Both the position numbers and the translations under genes were made by a program. 64,000 nt of DNA. Origin: Alteriqipengyuania bathyomarina_B (GTDB lineage Bacteria > Pseudomonadota > Alphaproteobacteria > Sphingomonadales > Sphingomonadaceae). The notes beneath the pieces were generated by a model, which was given only the letters and a program-made list of their open reading frames with translations, made no database searches and was not told the origin of the DNA. How positions within the stretch are numbered: the stretch's first letter is position 1; every line of letters starts with the position of its first letter. Below are positions 24,512-33,349 of the stretch, one piece after another. Location: contig NZ_JBCFZM010000001.1 of the NCBI RefSeq assembly GCF_038594605.1, positions 1,240,001-1,304,000 on the forward strand, given 5' to 3'.

Positions 24512-26023
24512 TTAACCGGCCGCTGGTGCCGGGCAGTAGCGGGCGAGGTACTCGGCGTGGCCCGGCATGTGGTTGACGAGGAAGCGGATGGACCTTTCCA
24601 TCTCGTCGAATTCGCCCTTCATGTCCGACACTTTCATGGCGGCGGCGATCGGGCTGCAGCCCCCCATCTCGATCCCCTGCCCCATCATCACCGCGGCCCA
24701 GCTGGTTTCGTTGAACAGCTCGTCCTCTTCGCGGAAGATTTGGCCGTTCGCCTTGAACAGATCGATCTTCTCGGTCAGCGTTTCGGGCACATCCATCGTG
24801 CGGACGTAATTCCAGAATTCGGAATCGTCGCGCGTGGTGGCGTTGTAGTGCAGCACGAGGAAGTCGCGGATGCGGCGGTATTCCTTGTCGGTCAGCCGGT
24901 TGTACGCGTCCTGCTGCGCCTGCGTGACTCCGTCGAGCGACAGGATCGCGATCAATCGGTTAATCCCCGAATTGATCATATGGATGGAGGTCGATTCGAG
25001 CGGCTCCATGAAGCCCGCCGCCAGCCCCAGCGCGACGACGTTCCGGTTCCAGAACTTCTTGCGGCGACCGGTAACGAAGCGCAGCCAGTTGGGCTCCGCC
25101 TGTGGCTTGCCCGCAAGATTGCCGAGCAGGATGTCGAGCGCCTCGTCATCCGCCATGTATTCGCTGCAATAGACATGCCCATTGCCGTTGCGCCGCTGCA
25201 GCGGCACCTGCCACTGCCAGCCCGCGCTGTGCGCGATGGCCTTGGTGAACGGCGGAGGCCCGCTGCCATCGTCTCGTCCGCAGGGAAGCGCCACCGCGCG
25301 ATCGCAGGGCAGGTAGTGGCGCCAGTCCTCGTATCCGGTTTCCAGCGCCTGTTCGATCAGCAGTCCGCGAAAGCCCGAGCAATCGATGAACAGGTCGCCC
25401 GCGATCTGCGCGCCGTCTTCCATCGTCACCGAAACGACATCGCCGCTCTCGGGATCGAGGGTCGTGTCGCCCACCCTGCCCTCGCGCCGCGTCACGCCGC
25501 GCTTTTCGGCATAGCCGCGCAGGAACCGCGCATAGGCGGTCGCATCGAGATGATAGGCATAGTTCATGGTCGGCAGGTCGTCGCGCTGATAATCCTGGGT
25601 GCGCGAGAACTTGCCGAAAAAAGCGGCGATCGTTTCGAGATTGAAGACCTGCAGCGGGCGACGCTCCCCCTCCTGGCGCGCGCGGTGCCACACCTGATGG
25701 AAGGCGATGCCGCCCATGTGATAGCCATAGGACCCGAAGGGATGGAGATAGTTGTCGCCCCGCTTGCCCCAGTTGGCGAACTGAATGCCCAGCTTGAAGG
25801 TCGCCTGCGTGGCGGCCATCATCTCGCGCTCGTCGATGCCCAGCAGCTGGTTGAACTCGACCATCGGCGGGATCGTCGCCTCGCCCACCCCGACCGTGCC
25901 GATCTGTTCGGATTCGACCAGGGTGATCGAAACCTTGCGGCTTTCCGACAGGCGGGAAAGCGCCGCTGCCGTCATCCAGCCCGCCGTTCCGCCGCCGACG
26001 ATCACGATATTCTCGATAGCCAT
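24512..26023 (-). CDS. Flavin-dependent (tryptophan-type) halogenase homologue
   Basis: The protein has 503 residues; the ATG follows GGAGGA by eight bases. Seen are the FAD-binding GGGTAG at residues 10-15, the equivalent of the catalytic lysine at Lys77 (ATFKLGIQF), the halogenase signature W269-Q-W271-Q-V-P (canonical WxWxIP) and Glu343-Ser344 in PLESTSIHM, the chloride-site region. All key elements are thus present, so an active FADH2-dependent halogenase is possible. Homologues next to TonB receptors in Caulobacter, Xanthomonas and Brevundimonas (for example BrvH) accept indole in vitro but have no clear natural substrate. It is divergent from a TBDR across a region with two LacI-type operator copies. 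A partner flavin reductase is not in the window. Confidence 0.92.
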   Translation of the reverse strand: MAIENIVIVGGGTAGWMTAAALSRLSESRKVSITLVESEQIGTVGVGEATIPPMVEFNQLLGIDEREMMAATQATFKLGIQFANWGKRGDNYLHPFGSYGYHMGGIAFHQVWHRARQEGERRPLQVFNLETIAAFFGKFSRTQDYQRDDLPTMNYAYHLDATAYARFLRGYAEKRGVTRREGRVGDTTLDPESGDVVSVTMEDGAQIAGDLFIDCSGFRGLLIEQALETGYEDWRHYLPCDRAVALPCGRDDGSGPPPFTKAIAHSAGWQWQVPLQRRNGNGHVYCSEYMADDEALDILLGNLAGKPQAEPNWLRFVTGRRKKFWNRNVVALGLAAGFMEPLESTSIHMINSGINRLIAILSLDGVTQAQQDAYNRLTDKEYRRIRDFLVLHYNATTRDDSEFWNYVRTMDVPETLTEKIDLFKANGQIFREEDELFNETSWAAVMMGQGIEMGGCSPIAAAMKVSDMKGEFDEMERSIRFLVNHMPGHAEYLARYCPAPAAG

Positions 26024-26076
26024 TAAGGCATTCCTCCCACCACTCCGTGGAAATGTCGATAGCATCGGTGACGCGG

Positions 26077-26112
26077 ATGTGAACGTTCATTTCAACTTGT
26101 GAACGCTCACAA
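26077..26112. promoter_or_regulatory. Two candidate LacI-family operators in divergent halogenase/TBDR promoter
   Basis: Two dyad sites sit 20 bases apart. 26077-26092 is ATGTGAACGTTCATTT, with the perfect palindrome TGAACGTTCA at its core. 26097-26112 is TTGTGAACGCTCACAA, with six-base arms. Both fit the consensus TTGTGAACGTTCACAA, and a third copy precedes the GH3 gene. Central CG and even spacing are typical of LacI-family operators. The LacI-type gene encoded 3.6 kb downstream is the obvious ligand-responsive repressor. Confidence 0.65.
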
Positions 26113-26179
26113 TTGCCGATATGGCGTCAATCAACGAGTCGGATAAAAACCGGCGAGAACATATCCTGGGGAGGAAACA

Positions 26180-29100
26180 TTGAACTTTTCATCGACACTT
26201 CCGTCGCTGTGCACGCAGCGCGCCCGTACGCTCGCAACCGCATCCTGCCTTGCATTGGCGATGGTGGCTCAGCCGGCGCTGGCGCAGAGCGCCGATGAGG
26301 CCGAAGAAGAGCCCGACAGCGAGATCGATGACAGTGCTGCCGCTGGCGATGGCGCGGTCATCGTCGTCTCGGGGTTCCGCGCCTCGCTCGAAAATGCGCA
26401 GAACGTGAAGCGCAACGCCGATACCGTAGTCGATGCGATTACCGCCGAAGATATCGGCGCCCTCCCCGACCGTTCGGTGGCGGAGGCGCTCCAGCGCGTG
26501 CCGGGCGTCAATATCGGCCGCTTCGAGAAGACCTCCGACCCCGACCGCTTCTCGGTCGAAGGCACGGGCGTGATCATTCGCGGCCTCCCCTATGTGCGTT
26601 CGGAACTAAACGGACGCGACATCTTCTCGGCCAATGGCGGTCGTAGCCTGAGCTTCGAGGACGTCTCGCCCGAACTCGTCGGCCGGGTCGAGGTCTACAA
26701 GAACGCCACCGCAGACATGATCGAAGGTCAGATCGCCGGTCTGGTGAACCTGGTCACGCGCAAGCCGCTGGACAATCCGGGGCTCAATATCGCCGGCTCG
26801 ATCGAGGGCAACTACGGCGACCTGCGCGAAGAGTGGTCGCCGACGTTCAACATCCTCGCTTCGGACACCTTCGAAGGCGATTTCGGCACGTTCGGATTGC
26901 AGCTTTCCTACTCCAATTCCTCGCTCAAGAGCCGGACCGACGCCTCGCAGGTTGCCGACCCCTGCTACCGCAACGCCGACCTCAGTGGAGGATGCCTGCG
27001 CGTCTTCGACGTGAATTCGGGCGGCTTCGGTGCCGACCCCAATTACACGCGCGATGAATTCCCGCCGCCCGGTTCGGTGATCGTGCCCCAATATGCAGGC
27101 GTTCGCACGACCGATCTGGACCGCGACCGCGAGGCGATCTCCGCAATCGGGCAGTTCGAATCCTACGACGGCCGCCTACGCATGACGCTCGAATATCTGC
27201 GTTCGGAAACGAGCTTCTTCACCGAGGAGTTCGCACTGCTCGGCCGCATGGACGATGGGGTCGCCTCGCCCGAGGCGCGCCCCGGCACCAGCTTCACCTA
27301 CGACGAGGATGGCCGGTTCGTCAGCGGCATCCTGACCGACAATGTGGGCGACGCCTACGCAAACCCCTTCGGCCGTGGTGGCATCCCGCTCGACGCCCTG
27401 CGCTTCCTGCGCGACACGAACAGCGTCACGGAGGACATCTCCTTCAATGCCGACATGGAGTTTTCCGATCGCTTCCGCGGCTCGGTCGACATGCAGTACG
27501 TCAGTTCGCAGCTCACCCGCGACTCCGTGTTTGGCGCGACGAGCACCTGGGCCGACATCGATCTCGACCTGAGCGGCGACACACCCAATGTCCGGTTCCT
27601 CGCGCCCGAAGGCTCGCCAGACGATTACTTCTCCAGCGGATTCTACACCTATTACTGGTTCGGCCTCGATAGCCGCGAGCGTAACGATGGCGATCTGATG
27701 AGCATCGCTGGCGATTTCGAATATGACCTCAGCGATGATGGCTTCTTCCGGCAGGCCAAGTTCGGTGCCCGCTGGGCAGCCCGCGACCGGACGACGCGGA
27801 ACACCAATTTCAGCACCTGGGGCAACCTCTCCGCCCCGTGGGCGGGCCGTGCGGGCTGTGCACCCTGGGGCGAAGGACCGGGCTGCTTCGCCAACGGCCC
27901 CGGGCCCTTCGGCAACGGGTTCATCCCCGGCCGCTTCTATACCGGCCTTCCCGGCCAGGAATCCGCGATCGCAGGCGGCGCCTATGTCGACGAATTTCCC
28001 GGATACTCCCAATATCGCACGCCCTTCGGCAATGGTTTCCAGCGCGGCGCTGCGGGCACCCCGATCCCCGGTGGCGGGGCTTATTTCTTCGGCGGCGACG
28101 ACTTCCTGGCTGAATACCTCGCCGGTATCACCGACGAACAGTGGGACGAGCTGACCACGTTCGGCCAATCGCCGGAACGCTTCAATCTCGGCGTCAACGG
28201 TCGCACTCGCACCCTGCTCGATGGCACGGTCGTCGAATGCGATCCCTTCTGCCCTGCGGAAGTTTCCGCCGTCGGCGAAATCACCGAAGCGGCCTATGCC
28301 CGGCTCGATTTCGGTCGCGATTTCGACAGCGGGTGGTCTTTTGCGGGCAATATCGGCGTGCGCTACGTCGGCACCACGGTAGAGACCGATGCGCTCGTCG
28401 CCTTTCCCGATCCCGCGCAGTTCGACGATCCCATCATCGAAAACGGTGTGCAGATCGGTGGGGGCAATGGCGACGGAGTCGTTCAACCCAGCGAAATCAC
28501 CGGGTCGTGCCCTGCGGTCGATCCCAACGTTCCGGGCGGCTATGCTCCGCAGGTTCTCTATTGCCAGCTGAGCGGCGCGCGGCTTGCCGAATATGCATCG
28601 CTTTTTACCGGCGAAGTCATTCGCGACAATCGCGACATAACCTTCGATCACTGGCTCCCGGCGCTCAACCTTCGGCTCGACAGCGGAACGGGTGTGGTGA
28701 TCCGGGGGGCGGTGTCCAAGGGGATATCGCGGCCCGATCTCAACCGCTTCAGCGCAGGCGGCGTATTCGGCTTCAGCGGACGGGTGGACGATGGCCCGCT
28801 GCTGTCGCTGTCGACCGGCAACCGCAATATTCTGCCGACCGAATCCTGGAACTACGACCTCTCGGTCGAATGGTACTTCGACCGGGTCGGATCGCTGACG
28901 GGGGCAGTATTCCTGAAGGACATCACGGGAATCGAAACGACCGGCACCGGGCTGGTAACCTTCCCGACCGCCGCCGGCGGGTCGCAGGATGTCATCATTA
29001 CCGGCCCTGCCAACGACCTGAGCGGGAAGCTGAAGGGTTTCGAAATCGCCTATCAGCAGACCTACGACTTCCTGCCGGGCCTGCTCAGCGGGTTTGGTAG

Positions 29101-29566
29101 TCAGTTGACCTACACCTATCTCGATGGTGGCGACTTCTCCAACCCGGACATTTCCGGCATCGGTTCGCCGTCCGTCGCGGCAGCGTTCAGGCCTCTGAAC
29201 GGCGGCCCTTTCGTCGGCGATCAGCCCTTGCGAGGGATTTCCGAGCACACGATCAACGCGACGCTCTTCTACGAGAAGGGGCCGTTCGCCGCACGCGCCG
29301 CCTATAACTGGCGGTCCGAGTTCCTGCTCACCCCGCGCGACGACATCTTCCCGTTCTCGCCGATCTTCCAAGAATCGACCGGACAACTCGACGCATCGAT
29401 CTTCTACGATGTGACCGAGTTCCTGAAACTGGGCGTCCAGGGCGTGAACCTGCTCGACGAAGTGACCAAGACTTCGCAGGTGATCGATTTCGACGGCACG
29501 CGGGTCACCCGATCGGCGTTCCGCAACGACCGTCGCTACACCTTCATCGCGCGCTTCAAGTTCTGA
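26180..29566 (+). CDS. TonB-dependent receptor, Xanthomonas/Caulobacter type (glucan locus)
   Basis: The 1128-residue receptor starts at TTG directly after GGGGAGGAAACA. The signal peptide ends AQPALAQ. The plug begins VVSGFRASLENAQNVKRNAD and continues ITAEDIGALPDRSVAEALQR and VPGVNIGRF. This is the signature of the large carbohydrate-associated TBDR subfamily (TIGR01782 type). The barrel ends RRYTFIARFKF with terminal Phe. The neighbouring LacI repressor, GH3 beta-glucosidase and sugar MFS transporter point to oligosaccharide uptake, probably a beta-glucan oligomer. A hairpin terminator follows. Confidence 0.95.
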   Translation: MNFSSTLPSLCTQRARTLATASCLALAMVAQPALAQSADEAEEEPDSEIDDSAAAGDGAVIVVSGFRASLENAQNVKRNADTVVDAITAEDIGALPDRSVAEALQRVPGVNIGRFEKTSDPDRFSVEGTGVIIRGLPYVRSELNGRDIFSANGGRSLSFEDVSPELVGRVEVYKNATADMIEGQIAGLVNLVTRKPLDNPGLNIAGSIEGNYGDLREEWSPTFNILASDTFEGDFGTFGLQLSYSNSSLKSRTDASQVADPCYRNADLSGGCLRVFDVNSGGFGADPNYTRDEFPPPGSVIVPQYAGVRTTDLDRDREAISAIGQFESYDGRLRMTLEYLRSETSFFTEEFALLGRMDDGVASPEARPGTSFTYDEDGRFVSGILTDNVGDAYANPFGRGGIPLDALRFLRDTNSVTEDISFNADMEFSDRFRGSVDMQYVSSQLTRDSVFGATSTWADIDLDLSGDTPNVRFLAPEGSPDDYFSSGFYTYYWFGLDSRERNDGDLMSIAGDFEYDLSDDGFFRQAKFGARWAARDRTTRNTNFSTWGNLSAPWAGRAGCAPWGEGPGCFANGPGPFGNGFIPGRFYTGLPGQESAIAGGAYVDEFPGYSQYRTPFGNGFQRGAAGTPIPGGGAYFFGGDDFLAEYLAGITDEQWDELTTFGQSPERFNLGVNGRTRTLLDGTVVECDPFCPAEVSAVGEITEAAYARLDFGRDFDSGWSFAGNIGVRYVGTTVETDALVAFPDPAQFDDPIIENGVQIGGGNGDGVVQPSEITGSCPAVDPNVPGGYAPQVLYCQLSGARLAEYASLFTGEVIRDNRDITFDHWLPALNLRLDSGTGVVIRGAVSKGISRPDLNRFSAGGVFGFSGRVDDGPLLSLSTGNRNILPTESWNYDLSVEWYFDRVGSLTGAVFLKDITGIETTGTGLVTFPTAAGGSQDVIITGPANDLSGKLKGFEIAYQQTYDFLPGLLSGFGSQLTYTYLDGGDFSNPDISGIGSPSVAAAFRPLNGGPFVGDQPLRGISEHTINATLFYEKGPFAARAAYNWRSEFLLTPRDDIFPFSPIFQESTGQLDASIFYDVTEFLKLGVQGVNLLDEVTKTSQVIDFDGTRVTRSAFRNDRRYTFIARFKF

Positions 29567-29593
29567 GCTAGCGCGCTGTGCAGAACAATGGGA

Positions 29594-29628
29594 AGCGGGC
29601 CCTTGCCAGCAGGCGTGGGCCCGTTTCT
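29594..29628 (+). terminator. Rho-independent terminator after glucan TBDR
   Basis: Arms CGGGCCC (29596-29602) and GGGCCCG (29617-29623), extended by an A-T and a G-T pair, are followed by TTTCTTA. It begins about 28 bases after the receptor stop and separates the receptor transcript from the LacI regulator gene. Confidence 0.75.
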
Positions 29629-29750
29629 TATGTGGCCGAACATCGGTCAGGCATCGCGGACAATCGTTCGCATCGCGCAGGCCGGGAAATGAAATACTGT
29701 ATGCCGGCGGTCGGGGCTTCCCGTCGGCCGGGCGCAAGACCGGGGTAATC

Positions 29751-30809
29751 ATGGCGAGACGGCGCCAGGCAGTCACGATCAAGCATGTTGCGGCCGATGC
29801 CGGCGTAAGCCTGCAGACGGTGAGCCGTGTCATCAATGCCGAGCCCAATGTGCGGCCCGAGATGAAAAAGCGGGTCGAAACCTCGATCACCAAGCTCGGC
29901 TACGTGCCCTCGATCGCGGCACGGCGGATGAGCGGATCGCGATCCTACCTGATCCTCGCGCTCAACGACCGCGAGCGCACGATCGCCGACTGGCAGGCGC
30001 GGCAGGGCACCGACTGGGTCGACCAGATGCTGCTGGGCGGCATGCTCAAGAGCGCCGAGTTGGGCTATCGCATGATCATCGAGCTGGTCGACACCCATTC
30101 CGATCACGTCGAGCGAGAGATCGACGCTGCGCTGATCGCGCTCCAGCCCGACGGCATCATCCTCACCCCGCCACACTCAGACAATCCGCTGATAACCGGC
30201 CTTCTGAAAGATCGCGGCGTGCCCTTCGCACGGATTGGCTCGCGCGATACCAGTTCGGGCATCTCGCTCGTGATGGACGATGACGGCGCGGCCCGCCTTG
30301 CGACCCGCCACCTCATCGATCTTGGCCATCGCCGAATCGGCTTCATCCGGGGCAGCGCCGAATACGCGCTGAGTTCATGGCGCGAAGACGGATGGCGCGC
30401 GGTGATGGACGAGGCGGGCCTTCCCACCGACAACCTCCGGGAGCCGGGCGACTTCAGCTACGCGTCAGGGCGCATTGCTGCCGAAGCGCTGCTGGCTCGC
30501 GATCCCCGCCCCACTGCGATCCTCGCGAGCAATGATCAGATGGCGATGGCGACGATGGATCTGGCGTCCGAACGCGGGCTTGCCATTCCCGGCGACCTGT
30601 CGGTGATCAGTTTCGACAACACGCCGATGGCGATCTTCAGCCAGCCGCCGCTGACCGCCGTGGACCAGCCGATCGCGGCGACCGCATCGCGCGCGGTGGA
30701 ACTGCTGATCGCCGCGAACAAGGGCAAAACCCCGGCGGGAGAAACCGAAGTCATCGAAGCGGCCCTGATCGAGCGGGGATCGACCGGGCCCGCACCCGCC
30801 GAAACCTGA
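29751..30809 (+). CDS. LacI-family transcriptional regulator
   Basis: The 352-residue regulator has an N-terminal LacI HTH and hinge helix (VTIKHVAADAGVSLQTVSRV, with the hinge at YVPSIAARRMSGSRS) and a periplasmic-binding-protein-like sugar-sensing domain from about residue 65 (PDGIILTPPHSDNP, DDDGAARLATRHLIDLGHR, ILASNDQMAMATMDLASERG). It presumably represses the glucan genes until a sugar ligand binds. Operator-like palindromes lie upstream of the TBDR/halogenase pair and of the GH3 gene. It sits between the receptor and the GH3 gene, in the same orientation. Confidence 0.95.
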   Translation: MARRRQAVTIKHVAADAGVSLQTVSRVINAEPNVRPEMKKRVETSITKLGYVPSIAARRMSGSRSYLILALNDRERTIADWQARQGTDWVDQMLLGGMLKSAELGYRMIIELVDTHSDHVEREIDAALIALQPDGIILTPPHSDNPLITGLLKDRGVPFARIGSRDTSSGISLVMDDDGAARLATRHLIDLGHRRIGFIRGSAEYALSSWREDGWRAVMDEAGLPTDNLREPGDFSYASGRIAAEALLARDPRPTAILASNDQMAMATMDLASERGLAIPGDLSVISFDNTPMAIFSQPPLTAVDQPIAATASRAVELLIAANKGKTPAGETEVIEAALIERGSTGPAPAET

Positions 30810-30856
30810 CGCTACGGGAAGCAGGCTTGCATCCGCGACCCGCGCATGTCAGAAAT

Positions 30857-30872
30857 TTGATAACGTTCACAA
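30857..30872. promoter_or_regulatory. Candidate LacI-family operator upstream of GH3 gene
   Basis: TTGATAACGTTCACAA matches the consensus TTGTGAACGTTCACAA at 14 of 16 positions. It lies 25 bases before the GH3 start, overlapping the probable promoter or transcription start, which fits repression of the GH3-transporter pair. Confidence 0.6.
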
Positions 30873-30896
30873 GAATAGCAAGTACGGGGGATTGTA

Positions 30897-33263
30897 ATGC
30901 GTCTTAAGCTAGTGGCGCTCGCCTGCACGTTAAGCGTCGCGGCGTGCAGTCAGGCGCAGATTGCGCCCGCGTCGAGCATCCCGACCCGACAATCCAGCGA
31001 AGAGGCACGGATCGCAGACCTGCTGTCGCGCATGAGCCTTGAACGCAAGGTCGCGCAGCTGATCCAGCCGCAGATCAATTCGTTCACCGCTGCCGACATG
31101 GAACGCTACCGCTTCGGCAGCTACCTCAATGGCGGCAATGGCGGCCCCTACGGCGACGAATATGCGCCTGCGTCCGAATGGCTGAAGCTGGCCGACGAGA
31201 TGTGGGTCGCTTCGACCAGGCCCTTGCCCGGCGATGAGCCTGCGATCCCCGTAATGTGGGGCACCGATGCGGTGCACGGCCACACCAACGTGGTCGGCGC
31301 AACGATATTTCCGCACAATATCGCGCTCGGCGCGACGCGCGATCCCGAGATCGTCCGCCAGATCGGCGCGGCCACCGCGACCGAGATCGAGGTGACCGGC
31401 ATCGACTGGAACTTCTCCCCCACCGTCGCCGTCGCACGCGACGATCGCTGGGGCCGGACCTACGAAAGCTATTCCGAAAACCCGCAGCTTGTCGCGCAGA
31501 TGGGCGCCGCGCTGGTCGAGGGGCTGCAGGGCCGCAGGAGCGCCGACGACTTCCTCGGCCAGGGCCGCGTGCTCGCCACGGCGAAGCATTTCTTTGGCGA
31601 TGGCGGCACCGAACGCGGCGTCGACCAGGGCGACGTCAACGGCGATATCGAGCAGTTGAAGGCGATCCACGCCGTGCCCTACCCCGCCGCGATCGACGCG
31701 GACGTGCAGACCATCATGGCCAGCTTCAATTCGATCAACGGGCGCAAGATGCACGGCAACGAGGCGTTGCTGACCGGCGTGCTGCGCGGCGAGTTGGGCT
31801 TCGACGGGCTCGTCGTTGGCGACTGGAACGGGCACGGGCAGATCAAGGGCTGCACCAATGTCGATTGCCCGCAGGCGCTGCTGGCCGGGCTCGACATCTA
31901 CATGGTGCCCGACGACTGGAAGGCGCTGCTCGAAAACCTCGTCGCGCAGGTGAAGGACGGCACGATCCCGATGGCGCGTCTCGACGAGGCGGTCGGCCGT
32001 GTGCTGCGCGCTAAGCTGCGCGCCGGTATCCTCGACGGGCCGCGCCCGTCGCAGCGCGCCAATGCGGGCGACTATGCCAAGCTGGGCAGTGCCGCGCATC
32101 GTGCAGTGGCGCGCGAGGCGGTTGCGAAGTCGCAGGTTATTCTCAAGAACGACGGCGTACTGCCGTTGAAAACCGGCGCACACGTGCTCGTAGCGGGCAC
32201 CGCAGCAGACAACATCGCACAGGCCTCGGGCGGCTGGACGCTGACGTGGCAGGGCGGTGGCGATCTCGACAATGATCGCTTCCCCGGCGCGACTTCGATC
32301 TACCAGGCCATTGCAGCCGAGGCGCTGGCCAGCGGCGGCCGCGCGACCCTCTCCGAAGACGGCGCCGCACCGGCGGAAGATTTCGATGTCGCAATCGTCG
32401 TCTTCGGCGAAGCGCCTTATGCCGAGTTCGCTGGCGACCGGAAGGACCTCGCCTTCCGCGACGAGGAGGGGCTGGAGCTGCTGCGCAAGTTCGATGCGGC
32501 TGGTGTGCCGACGGTGGCGGTGTTCCTGTCGGGTCGCCCTATGTGGGTGAACCGCGAACTCAACGCCGCCGATGCCTTCGTCGCAAGCTGGCTTCCGGGT
32601 AGCGAGGGCGCGGGCGTTTCCGATATCCTGTTCGGCAAGCGGCCCGCGACCGGCAAACTCTCCTTCAGCTGGCCTGCGAACTGCACCGGCATGCCGCTCA
32701 ATTCCGCCGAGGGCGCGCTGTTCCCCTTCGGCTATGGCCGCTCGCTGGGCGACACCAGCGCTCTGCCCACGCTCGACGAGACCTGCGCGGCGCTCGCCGA
32801 AGGGCCTTCGCGCGAGCTGTTCGGATCGGGCCGCCTCGCCGACGGCGTGGTTGCCAATGCTGGCGAAGGCGCGCTGCCCAACCTCATCGGCAATGCGGGC
32901 GGGATCACTGCGCGCGGATACGACAGGGAGGCGCAGGAGGACGCGCGCGAAATCACCTTCGCGCCGGGATCGAGCCTGCGCCTCGTGCAGTCGGGCGATA
33001 ACACCGGCGCCTATCGCATCACCTACGAAGTGAGCGCTAAGCCAACCGCCCCGGTCACCCTGCTGATCGGCGATCGCCGCATCGACATCACGCAGGAAAT
33101 GATCGTGGCCGAGGGCAAGAGCTGGCGCGAAATGGTGCTGACCGAGGCGTGCGCGGGGACGCTCGGAAACACAATCGGCTTTGCTTCTGAAACCGTTTTC
33201 ACTATCCGCATTGCAACGATCGAACGCTTCGACTCCGAAGACGGCGCGCAGTGTTCGTTCTGA
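30897..33263 (+). CDS. Glycoside hydrolase family 3 lipoprotein (beta-glucosidase / exo-beta-glucanase)
   Basis: The 788-residue exported enzyme has a lipobox SVAAC (Cys at about 17), so it is lipid-anchored. The N-terminal (beta/alpha)8 domain carries MWGTDAVHGHTNV, KHFFGDGGTERGVDQG and nucleophile Asp309 in GLVVGDWNGHG. The second alpha/beta domain carries the probable acid/base Glu505 in FGEAPYAEFAGDRKDL. A C-terminal beta domain follows (about 640-788), as in ExoP-type exo-1,3/1,4-beta-glucanases. It removes glucose from non-reducing ends of beta-glucan oligomers. It is followed 86 bases later by a sugar transporter, and preceded by a LacI operator copy. Confidence 0.95.
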   Translation: MRLKLVALACTLSVAACSQAQIAPASSIPTRQSSEEARIADLLSRMSLERKVAQLIQPQINSFTAADMERYRFGSYLNGGNGGPYGDEYAPASEWLKLADEMWVASTRPLPGDEPAIPVMWGTDAVHGHTNVVGATIFPHNIALGATRDPEIVRQIGAATATEIEVTGIDWNFSPTVAVARDDRWGRTYESYSENPQLVAQMGAALVEGLQGRRSADDFLGQGRVLATAKHFFGDGGTERGVDQGDVNGDIEQLKAIHAVPYPAAIDADVQTIMASFNSINGRKMHGNEALLTGVLRGELGFDGLVVGDWNGHGQIKGCTNVDCPQALLAGLDIYMVPDDWKALLENLVAQVKDGTIPMARLDEAVGRVLRAKLRAGILDGPRPSQRANAGDYAKLGSAAHRAVAREAVAKSQVILKNDGVLPLKTGAHVLVAGTAADNIAQASGGWTLTWQGGGDLDNDRFPGATSIYQAIAAEALASGGRATLSEDGAAPAEDFDVAIVVFGEAPYAEFAGDRKDLAFRDEEGLELLRKFDAAGVPTVAVFLSGRPMWVNRELNAADAFVASWLPGSEGAGVSDILFGKRPATGKLSFSWPANCTGMPLNSAEGALFPFGYGRSLGDTSALPTLDETCAALAEGPSRELFGSGRLADGVVANAGEGALPNLIGNAGGITARGYDREAQEDAREITFAPGSSLRLVQSGDNTGAYRITYEVSAKPTAPVTLLIGDRRIDITQEMIVAEGKSWREMVLTEACAGTLGNTIGFASETVFTIRIATIERFDSEDGAQCSF

Positions 33264-33349
33264 TTGAGATTACTTTTTGATTAGCCTAGGGATTTTGGCG
33301 CTCGCGCAGGTCCGAGAGACGACCGAACGCGGGTTAGGGAGAGAAAAAG

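Noticed and set aside
27176..29893. A 905-codon open frame on the minus strand across the glucan TBDR
   Set aside because: It mirrors the TBDR coding frame, has no ribosome site or family motif, and arises from high GC content.
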